A DNA stretch of 42,910 nt, taken from contig NZ_CP133017.1 of assembly GCF_030866765.1 (NCBI RefSeq), positions 1,037,091-1,080,000 of the forward strand. The letters run 5' to 3'. The translations under genes were made by a program, and so were the position numbers. Numbering within the stretch: the stretch's first letter is position 1; each line of letters begins with the position of its first letter. The notes under the pieces are model-generated. The model did no database searches. It saw nothing but the letters and a program-made list of their open reading frames with translations, and was not told the DNA's origin. Below are positions 1-8,200 of the stretch, piece by piece. The DNA is from Paenibacillus silvisoli. GTDB lineage: Bacteria; Bacillota; Bacilli; Paenibacillales; Paenibacillaceae.

Positions 1-2
1 TC

Positions 3-1448
3 CGGACCGTCACGCTGATTTCGATCGCCAGCTTCCTGGTGCTGACGGTCATCCTGGCCTTCTTCGTGTCCCACCGGTTGTATAAGCCGATCGAACGGCT
101 GATGAAGCAGATTAAGGGCAAGCCGGGCGATGGAGACGAAGAAGTAGGCACGGTGTCGGAATCCGACGAGTTAGCTTACTTATCCCATGCGTACGACCGC
201 GTCTACGACAAGATGAGCGCCGTCATGCAGGATAAGCATGCGCGGAAGGAAATCGTGAAGCAATATTATATGAAGCAAATTCTTACGGGCAGCGAGGGCA
301 TGAGCGAGGCGGAATTCGCCGAAATCGTGCAGCAGCACCAGCTCCATGTAGCGGTCGAGTCCGGCTACAGGCTGTGCGTCATCGGCATCGATCGCCTGAA
401 GCAGTTCGAGGAAAGCCGAAGCGCGTTCGAGAAGAAAACGCTGCGGTTCGCCATCATGAATATTGCCGAGGAAACGATCGGAAGCGCGTTCCGCATCCAA
501 CTGTACGATTCCAAGAGCGATCATTTCGCGGTGCTGATCAGCGGGGAACCGAAGCGCGAAGGCGGCAGGGAAGCGTTAATCGCGCGGCTTCATGAGCTGC
601 AGCAAGTCATTGCCAAGTACTATCACCTTTCCTTGTCGGCTGCCGTCAGCGACGAGTTTAACGGCTATTCCGCCATATCGAAGCATTACAACCAAACGCT
701 GCATGAATTGAAATATAGAATCATCTTCGGCGAGAAAGCCGTCATTACGCCGGAAATGGTCGCAGGCAACGAGGATCATCCGGAACGGCATATCGCGCCG
801 GAAGCGGAGCGCCAGTTCGGCGAGGCGATTAAGTCGGGCAATGGCAAGCTTATGCTGGAGCAATTGAATCGTATCACCGACCAGGCGGTCCAGCTGCATT
901 ACGATCAGCTGATTCACGCGATGCTGCGGCTGACCGTTATTTTGAATCAAACCTTCAAGGAAATTGCGTCGAACCGCATTCGCCCGCTGGATATGGATTT
1001 GACGGGCTTTACGGAGCGCGTGCTGGAGAAGGAAACGCTGGAGGAAATGGCGGAGACGTTCCGCCAGACGCTCACCGAGCTGGCCTCCGGCATGGCGGAC
1101 AACAAGGACGATCAGAAGACCGCGGTCATCGTACAAGCCATCAAGGATATGATTGATCAGAACTATGTCGATATGGATTTGAGCCTGCAGAAGGTCGCGT
1201 CCGCGCTGAAGCTGTCGACCTCTTACGTCGGCAAGCTGTTCAACAGCTCGGAATCGATGTCCGTGGCGGAATACATCACCGCGGCAAGACTCAGACAGGC
1301 GCTCAAGCTGCTGGAGGAGAAGGATTACACGATCCAGGAAGTGATGAGCCGCTCGGGCTTCTCGAGCGAAAGCAACTTCTACAAGCTGTTCAAGAAACGG
1401 TTCGGCACGACGCCGAAAGAGTACCGCGTGAAGCGGATGCTGGGCTGA
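3..1448 (+). CDS. Membrane-anchored AraC-family regulator of cassette A (5' partial)
   Basis: The reading frame is open from base 3, so the start lies upstream of the window; the GTG at 39 is internal. The visible part begins in a hydrophobic membrane helix, followed by a short HAMP-like juxtamembrane stretch and then a cytoplasmic region that resembles the GGDEF-like fold found in CdaR/YesN-type regulators. The last ~100 residues form an AraC/XylS double helix-turn-helix, including the typical GFSSESNFYKLFKKRFG and TPKEYR signatures. This layout matches one-component regulators that sit beside LplB/YtcP sugar transporters and presumably sense an extracellular ligand through a missing N-terminal domain. 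It resembles the complete regulator at 11059-13347. It probably controls the permease genes that follow after a terminator. Family is sure; ligand unknown. Confidence 0.9.
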   Translation, partial: RTVTLISIASFLVLTVILAFFVSHRLYKPIERLMKQIKGKPGDGDEEVGTVSESDELAYLSHAYDRVYDKMSAVMQDKHARKEIVKQYYMKQILTGSEGMSEAEFAEIVQQHQLHVAVESGYRLCVIGIDRLKQFEESRSAFEKKTLRFAIMNIAEETIGSAFRIQLYDSKSDHFAVLISGEPKREGGREALIARLHELQQVIAKYYHLSLSAAVSDEFNGYSAISKHYNQTLHELKYRIIFGEKAVITPEMVAGNEDHPERHIAPEAERQFGEAIKSGNGKLMLEQLNRITDQAVQLHYDQLIHAMLRLTVILNQTFKEIASNRIRPLDMDLTGFTERVLEKETLEEMAETFRQTLTELASGMADNKDDQKTAVIVQAIKDMIDQNYVDMDLSLQKVASALKLSTSYVGKLFNSSESMSVAEYITAARLRQALKLLEEKDYTIQEVMSRSGFSSESNFYKLFKKRFGTTPKEYRVKRMLG

Positions 1449-1471
1449 CGCAGCACCGTCATAAACACCTC

Positions 1472-1507
1472 AAACACCGGGGACCAACAAGGTCTCCGGT
1501 GTTTTTC
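1472..1507 (+). terminator. Intrinsic terminator after cassette A regulator
   Basis: Fourteen-base arms (1472-1485 and 1491-1504, one G-T pair) with loop AACAA are followed by a run of T. The hairpin lies 23 bases after the regulator stop and separates it from the transporter genes. Confidence 0.85.
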
Positions 1508-1625
1508 CTTTTTAAGGGCATGCCAGTCTCTACTAGCCGGAAAACCGCAGAAGAACAGCGATTTTGGAGCCCTTTTGACAGAAAAAACGCGATTGCGCAG
1601 TAGCACGGAGGGGCGATTTTGGGAG

Positions 1626-2594
1626 ATGATGAGTCCGCAGAAGCAAGCTAAGAAACGGAGTGGTAGCACACGGATGAAACAACTGATAAGGGAGCTCAAG
1701 CTGTTCAAACGCAATTATGAAATCTTCTTACTGACGCTGCCCGGGCTGCTGTATATTTTGATCTTCGCTTATCTCCCGATGGGCGGGATCATCATCGCCT
1801 TCAAAAACTACACGTACGACAAAGGGATTTTGGGGAGCGAATGGGTCGGGCTTAAAAATTTCGAGTTTTTCTTCGTATCGGATACGGCGCTTCGGGTCAC
1901 GCGAAATACGGTGCTGTACAACGCCGGCTACATCGCGATAACGACCATAACGGCTTTGGTGCTGGCGCTGCTGCTGAACGAGATCAGCCGCAAATATTTG
2001 AAGTTCTATCAAACCTCGCTGCTGCTGCCGCATTTTCTCTCCTGGATTCTCGTTTCCTATATCGGTTACGTGTTCCTGGAGGTCAATAACGGCTTCGTGA
2101 ACCAGCTGCTCGACGGGATCGGCATCGGCGGCGTCAACTGGTACATGGAATCTTGGCCGTGGCCGTACATCCTGAACATCGCGAATTTGTGGAAAGGCGT
2201 CGGATTTGCCGCGCTCATCTACTATGCCGGCATTCTGGGCATCGATTCCGAGTATTACGAAGCGGCGAAGATGGACGGCGCGACGAGATTCCAGATGATG
2301 TGGAAAATCACGCTGCCGATGCTCACGACGCTGATCATTATCTTGTTCATTCTATCGATCGGCGCCATGTTCCGCGGCGACTTCGGACTGCATTATTTTA
2401 TGACGCAGAACTCTACCTTCACCTACCCGTCCGCGGACATTATCGATACGTATGTGTTCCGCGCGCTGCGTACGCTTGGCGACGTCAGCATGTCCGCTGC
2501 CGTTGGGGTCTACCAATCGATTGTTGGCCTAGTGCTCGTACTCGCCTCCAACTATATCGTTAAAAAAATCAACAGCGACAATTCGCTGTGGTAG
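1626..2594 (+). CDS. ABC transporter permease, LplB-type (carbohydrate)
   Basis: This is a 322-residue integral membrane protein of the binding-protein-dependent permease family (MalF/LplB branch), expected to have six membrane helices. The cytoplasmic EAA loop that contacts the ATPase is visible around residues 210-233 (YYEAAKMDGA...LP). The N-terminal LLTLPGLLYILIFAYLPMGG segment is typical of the LplB/YtcP group that imports oligosaccharides. The ATG at 1626 was chosen because GGAGGG lies about 13 bases upstream; ATG 1674 is an alternative, and the TTG at 1575 is less likely. The stop overlaps the ribosome binding site of the next gene, so the two permeases are translated as a pair. No ATPase gene is near; a shared MsmX-type ATPase is likely. 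Confidence 0.92.
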   Translation: MMSPQKQAKKRSGSTRMKQLIRELKLFKRNYEIFLLTLPGLLYILIFAYLPMGGIIIAFKNYTYDKGILGSEWVGLKNFEFFFVSDTALRVTRNTVLYNAGYIAITTITALVLALLLNEISRKYLKFYQTSLLLPHFLSWILVSYIGYVFLEVNNGFVNQLLDGIGIGGVNWYMESWPWPYILNIANLWKGVGFAALIYYAGILGIDSEYYEAAKMDGATRFQMMWKITLPMLTTLIIILFILSIGAMFRGDFGLHYFMTQNSTFTYPSADIIDTYVFRALRTLGDVSMSAAVGVYQSIVGLVLVLASNYIVKKINSDNSLW

Positions 2595-2608
2595 GAGGCA
2601 CTGCATCT

Positions 2609-3499
2609 ATGGAAAAAGACAAACGGTTTTCGCTCTCCGGTCTTTTGATCAATCTGTTCTTCGTTCTGGTCTCGCTATCCATGATCATTCCGTTCGTGAT
2701 GGTCATCATGATTTCGATCTCGGACGACGAAATGCTCACGCTGAACGGCTTCAAAATCATCCCGGAAAAGTTCAGCTCGCTCGCTTACCGCTTTATTTTC
2801 GCGGACCCGTCGATTCTGCTGAACGCGTACCTGGTCACGATCTTCGTGACGATCGCGGGCACGCTGCTCAGCTTGCTCCTGACGTCGATGACGGCCTACG
2901 GCATCTCCCGCAGAGATTACCGCTACAACCGGATCAGCACGTTCTATATCTTTCTGACGATGCTGTTTTCCGGCGGGCTGGTGCCTTCCTATATTTTGAT
3001 GACGCAATATCTGCACGTACAAAACACGCTGTGGGCGATGATTCTTCCGAGTCTGCTCAGCCCGTTCAACATCATGATCATGCGGGCGTTTCTGCTCAAG
3101 ATTCCGGGAGAAATCATCGAATCGGCCAAAATGGACGGCGCGTCGGAATGGCGCATCTATTTCCGGATGATCCTGCCGTTGTCGCTGCCATCCCTTGCCA
3201 CGGTAGGACTGTTCATTTCCTTCGGCTATTGGAACGAGTGGTTTAACGCGCTGCTCTACATCGACGACCAGAAGCTGCTGCCGCTTCAGTTCATGCTGGT
3301 GCGGATTATGGACACGATCGACGTACTGACGAACAACCCGGCGGTGACGTCCACGCTGAACATCGATACGTCCAAGCTGCCGACGGTGTCGGCGCGGATG
3401 GCGATGGCGATTTTGGCGGGCGGACCGATGCTGATCGTCTTCCCGTTCTTCCAGCGGTATTTTGTCAGCGGATTGACGGTTGGCTCCATCAAGGGCTAA
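2609..3499 (+). CDS. ABC transporter permease, YtcP/LplC-type (carbohydrate)
   Basis: This 296-residue protein is the second permease of the cassette A importer (MalG/LplC/YtcP branch). The start is ATG 2609, preceded by GGAGG at 2594-2598. The EAA-like loop is near residues 169-190 (ESAKMDGASEWRIYF...LPL). The C terminus FVSGLTVGSIKG is characteristic of YtcP-like permeases, and the cassette B counterpart ends FVKGLTIGAVKG. It should form a heterodimeric channel with the preceding permease and receive substrate from the lipoprotein encoded next. Start, length and context all fit the family. Confidence 0.93.
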   Translation: MEKDKRFSLSGLLINLFFVLVSLSMIIPFVMVIMISISDDEMLTLNGFKIIPEKFSSLAYRFIFADPSILLNAYLVTIFVTIAGTLLSLLLTSMTAYGISRRDYRYNRISTFYIFLTMLFSGGLVPSYILMTQYLHVQNTLWAMILPSLLSPFNIMIMRAFLLKIPGEIIESAKMDGASEWRIYFRMILPLSLPSLATVGLFISFGYWNEWFNALLYIDDQKLLPLQFMLVRIMDTIDVLTNNPAVTSTLNIDTSKLPTVSARMAMAILAGGPMLIVFPFFQRYFVSGLTVGSIKG

Positions 3500-3623
3500 T
3501 CAAGGGCAATATGTCCCGAATCGAGGTATCAACTGCGTGCGGGGAACGGGACTGGAACCATTTCCAACCTGTTTCTTCGCAGGCAAACGATATATAATAA
3601 CCACAAATCAGGAGGTCAACAGC

Positions 3624-5174
3624 ATGCACGCATCCAGTAGAAAAAGATGGAAAATTGCAAGTCAACTCGCGGTTCTTCTCAGCTTGTCCGTAATGGTAAG
3701 CGCTTGCGGCGGCAATGGCGGAAACAACGCCGGCACGAACGGGGAATCGGCTGATTCCAACGCGGCGGAGTCCACGAATGCAACGAACGCGGCGAACGAA
3801 CCGGCGGCGAATGCCACGGAGGAAACCGTCGATCTGGTATGGTATTTCCCTGGCCCGCCTCAGAAAGATTTGGCTGCCGTACAGGATGCAGTCAACGCTT
3901 ATACCAAAGAAAAAATCAACGCTACCGTCCAGCTGAAATCGATCGATTTCGGCGGCTATGATCAGAAAATGAACACGGTGCTCGCGGCGAACGAAAACTT
4001 CGATATCGCGTGGTCGTCCGGCAGCTGGCTGCTTCCATACATGCCGAATGCACGCAAAGGCGCGTTCCTGGCGATCGACGATTTGCTCGAGCAGCGTCCG
4101 AAGCTGAAGGAAACAATGCCGCAGGTTATGTGGGATAACGTAAAAGTTGACGGCAAAACCTACGCGATTCCGAACTACCAAACGATTACGACGCGCGAGG
4201 GCTTCGTGATCCAGAAGCGTTTTGCGGACAAGTACAATCTTGATGTCAGCACGATCAAGGGCTATAAGGACATCGAGCCGTTCCTGGAGCAAATCAAGCA
4301 GAACGAAAAAGGCATTATTCCGTTCGGCGGCATCGCCAACTTCTCTTCCTACTTCTATGGCTTCTGGGAAACGGCAGCGGGTCTCGTCAAGAAGGACGAT
4401 ACGGCGTTCCATGCGACTCCGATGTCTGACGTTGCGGAATACAAGCAGCACCTGGATATCGTCCACGACTGGTACGTGAAAGGCTACTCGCCGAAGGACG
4501 TTGCGATCGCCAAGTGGGATGAGCTCAAGGCGAAAGGCGTCGTGGCTGTTTCGTACAGCAACGTGCTGAAGCCAGGCGGCGAGGTTGAATCGGCGAAGAA
4601 AAACGGCGAAAACGAAATCATTTATGTTCCGATCACGGATCCGTACATCGCAAGCGACACGAACGGTACGCTGAACGCAATCAGCAAAACGTCGCAGCAT
4701 CCGGAGAAAGCGCTCGAGTTCTTGGAGCTGGTTAACACGGATCCGGTGCTCTACAACCTGCTTTGCTTCGGTATCGAAGGCAAGCACTATAAGAACGAGA
4801 ACGGCGTTGCGGTTCCGATTGCGGATTCCGGCTACGATCCGGTAACGGACTGGGTATTCGGCAACCAATTCAATGCGCTGCTGCGTCCGGGCCAAGATCC
4901 GAAGACGTGGGAAACGACGAAGGAATGGAACAACACCGATAAGGTCAGCCCGTTCATCGGCTTCAGCTACGATACGGCGCCTGTGAAAACCGAGATCGCC
5001 AACATGGATGCGGTCATCAAGGAATTCTCCGACGCTTTGAACTCGGGCACGCTCGATCCGGCGAAGTACCTTCCGGAATTTAACGATAAGCTCAAGAAAG
5101 CGGGCGCCGAGAAGGTGCAAGAGGTTCGTCAAACCGCACTTGACGCATTCGTGCAGCAAAAAGGCCTGAAGTAA
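3624..5174 (+). CDS. Extracellular solute-binding lipoprotein (family 1, cassette A)
   Basis: This is a 516-residue sugar-binding protein of the LplA/YtcQ type. The start ATG 3624 follows AGGAGG. A lipoprotein signal peptide ends in the lipobox VSAC, with the lipidated cysteine at residue 28. A Gly/Asn/Ala-rich linker comes next, and the mature domain begins near ETVDLVWYF. The protein would be anchored to the outer face of the membrane and deliver an oligosaccharide to the two upstream permeases. The 124-base spacer before it contains TATAAT at 3593-3598 without a convincing -35, so an extra promoter raising binding-protein expression is possible but weak. A terminator follows the gene. Confidence 0.93.
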   Translation: MHASSRKRWKIASQLAVLLSLSVMVSACGGNGGNNAGTNGESADSNAAESTNATNAANEPAANATEETVDLVWYFPGPPQKDLAAVQDAVNAYTKEKINATVQLKSIDFGGYDQKMNTVLAANENFDIAWSSGSWLLPYMPNARKGAFLAIDDLLEQRPKLKETMPQVMWDNVKVDGKTYAIPNYQTITTREGFVIQKRFADKYNLDVSTIKGYKDIEPFLEQIKQNEKGIIPFGGIANFSSYFYGFWETAAGLVKKDDTAFHATPMSDVAEYKQHLDIVHDWYVKGYSPKDVAIAKWDELKAKGVVAVSYSNVLKPGGEVESAKKNGENEIIYVPITDPYIASDTNGTLNAISKTSQHPEKALEFLELVNTDPVLYNLLCFGIEGKHYKNENGVAVPIADSGYDPVTDWVFGNQFNALLRPGQDPKTWETTKEWNNTDKVSPFIGFSYDTAPVKTEIANMDAVIKEFSDALNSGTLDPAKYLPEFNDKLKKAGAEKVQEVRQTALDAFVQQKGLK

Positions 5175-5191
5175 ACCACTACGACACCCAG

Positions 5192-5235
5192 AATCCGCGT
5201 ATAACGAGCGACAGCCTGTCATACGCGGATTTTGT
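5192..5235 (+). terminator. Intrinsic terminator-like hairpin after binding protein
   Basis: Perfect 11-base arms AATCCGCGTAT (5192-5202) and ATACGCGGATT (5221-5231) are followed by a short T tract (TTTGTC). It lies 45 bases upstream of the surface enzyme gene and may reduce, rather than stop, readthrough from the transporter operon. Confidence 0.7.
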
Positions 5236-5279
5236 CATGTCTGGAGGACCATCTAGCTACGGAAAGGGAAGGTAGAAGG

Positions 5280-8200
5280 ATGAAACGGACGAGAAAATGG
5301 ATCGTGAATACGCAGCTGGCCGCGCTGCTGTTGGGGGCGTTATCGCCTGCGGCGTGGGGCAGCCGGGCTTATGCCGCAGATGCGGTTGTGACGGCGGCCG
5401 CGGCGGGCGGTTATTATGTGGCGACAAACGGGAATGACGCTTGGTCAGGCAAGCTTTCCGAGCCGAACGCGGAAGGAACGGACGGACCGTTCCGTACCGT
5501 CGAGCATGCGAGAGACGTCGTAAGGGCGGCGATCGCAGGCGGCATGACGGAAGACGTAACTGTGTGGATTCATGGGGGAAGGTATGATTTTGACACGGCG
5601 CTGTCGTTTAACGAAAGCGATTCCGGGCGAGATGGCCATGAGGTGATCTACCGGAATGTGACCGGCGAAGAGCCGATTTTCAGCGGCGGGCACGCGATCA
5701 CCGGCTGGACGGTGTATCAAGGCAGCATCTATCAGGCTAACGTCGGAACGGACGCCGATTTCAATACGCTGTACGAGGGCGGCATGCGGAGCGTAAAGGC
5801 GCGTTATCCGAACGCAGGCTACAGTCGGGTCGAAGGTAAATTCGAAGGGGCGGACACGTACTTCAAACAGTTTAAGTTCGCCGCTGGCGACATTCCTGCC
5901 GTGGACGATACGTCCGGCATGCAGGTGTACGTCTGGCCGGGCGGGCCGCTCGGGGAATGGAACTGGCATGCCAACATCATCGATGTCGACAGCATCGATT
6001 ACGCAAGCCGGACGGCCGTGCTGAAGGAGGGCACGTCGTACGAGCTGGGAGTCGGTTCCAGATATTTCGTGCAGAACCGTCTGGAGTTTCTGGATCAGCC
6101 GGGCGAGTTTTATTTGGATCGCGCTGCAGGAAAAGTGTACTATTGGCCGCGTTCCGCCGATATCGCGACAGCCGAGATCACGGCGCCAGGGGACGCACGG
6201 ATCGTGGAGTTCAAAGGCAGCTCGGGCGATGCGCCGGTTACGCACATCACGTTCGACGGCATAACGGTTCGGGGCTCCGATTCCTTGCCGACGACGGAAG
6301 GGTACCATACGGACGGCATGGTGCACATGGAGAACGCGGAGTCGATCACCGTGGCGAACAGCGATATCTATAACTCCGGCGTGTATGGCATTTCCATGGA
6401 AGGCCATAATGAGAACAACAAAATAATCGGTAACCGGATTCACGATACCGGCATCTCGGCGATCCGCATTCAGGGCGCTTGGGAGTCGACCGCTTACGTG
6501 AGCAAGAAGAACATCGTGCGGAACAACGATATTTTCCGGACGGGACGCGAGGTCGGTCACGGCGCGGGCATCGATTTGAACGAGACGGGCGAAAATGTCA
6601 TCTCGCATAACCGCATTCACGATTCCACGCGGTACGGCATCAACTTCCTGTCGCCAAGACCGGGCTCCATCGTCGGCAAGACGATCGACGGCATCGTGGT
6701 GACCCGGGAGAACGCGCGGGATTTCACGCATACGGAGAATAACATCGTGGAGTACAACGAGCTGTTCAACGTGAACACCGATTCGCAGGATACGGGCGTA
6801 ATCAGCTCGTGGGGCGCGGATACCGGCAACGTGATCCGCAACAACCGCATCCATGACAGCGGCGTTCAGTTCTCGTTCGGCTTCGCTATTTATCTGGACG
6901 ATGCGTCGGACGGCTTCCAGGTCTACGACAACATCGTTGATCATATGCAGTCGACAAAGACCGACGGTATTCTGAGCAGCGTGTTCATGACCAAAGGCGT
7001 CGGCAATCAGGTGTACAACAACATTGCTGCCGACAACAACGTGTCCAAGGCCGCGATCGAGACGTTCCAGCTTGGCGATGAGCCGAATAATAGCTTGGTT
7101 TACGGCCGCAATGTAATCTACAACTCGGGCGACACGATGTACGCCTTTAGCAACTGGGAAGAGGACCGATTCGCGAGCACCGATCATAACGTGTTCTTCG
7201 CGGACGGGGCTTCGGCTTATAAAGTAGCTGGCGTTCCGAATGTTTCGGATTTGGACGGCTGGAGATCGGCGCTTGGAAATAAATATGACCAGCATTCGCT
7301 GGTTGTTGATCCGGGCTTTATGCATCCTGAAGCAGGCGACTACCGTCCTGGCTATGCTTCGCCGGCCTATTCGGTCGGGTATCGCGACGTGAATATCGAG
7401 GCGATTGGCTTGGAGCCGGGGTACCGGTTTGCGACTGCGAATGATCCGCTTGATCGCGTCTTCGTCCGCCGCGCAGCGGATACCGTCAACCGCAGCTGGA
7501 TGAACCTCGCTGCCGGCGAGACGGCACAGCTCGCGGTGAGCGGAAGAACGGCGAACGGCTATGCCGTTTCGGATCTTTCGGCCGCTACTGTGACATACAG
7601 CAGCTCCGCAGCAGGCGTTGCCACTGTTAATGCGAGCGGCGTTGTCACAGCCGTTGGCTCGGGCGTGGCTCGAATTACTGTAGAGGTGGAACTGAACGGT
7701 TCCGTGCAGGTGACGGACATCGACGTGCTTGTCGGCGATGTCTTTGCAAGCGCTTCGCTCGGCGCGTGGAAGAACACGCTGCTGCCGAAAGAGACCATGC
7801 CGCTGCAGGCGGCGCTGCATTCGCAGCTTGGCGCTGCGTTGGATCCTGCGGGCTTCACGCTTTCGTATGCAAGCGCTAGTCCGGAAGTGGCGACCGTCGA
7901 CGCGGCAACCGGCGTCGCGACAGCCGTTGCGCCGGGAACCGCGGTCATTACGGTAACGGCCAACAACGGTACCGTCACGCATACGGGCGAGTTCGAGCTG
8001 TATGTAGCAAGCGCGTTATTAAGCAAGGTGGACGTCGCTTCTACGAAGCAGATCCTGCGAGTCGGCGGTACGGGGCAGCTGTCGTATACGGCGATGCTGA
8101 GCAATGATACTGCTGCCGATTTATCGAAAGCGCAGGTTCATTTTGAGAGCTCCAATCCAGCCGTTGCGACCGTCAATGAAAGCGGCGCTTTCCAAGCGGT

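Noticed and set aside
1575..1603. TTGACA at 1575-1580 as promoter of the cassette A permease
   Set aside because: No acceptable -10 at 16-18 bases (CAGTAG only).
3489..5222. Long minus-strand open frame (577 codons) opposite the cassette A binding protein
   Set aside because: Arg-rich antisense shadow of a clear lipoprotein gene; no ribosome binding site or family resemblance.
5445..7982. 845-codon minus-strand open frame opposite the beta-helix enzyme
   Set aside because: High-GC antisense shadow with Arg/His/Val-rich composition; the plus strand has recognisable domains throughout.
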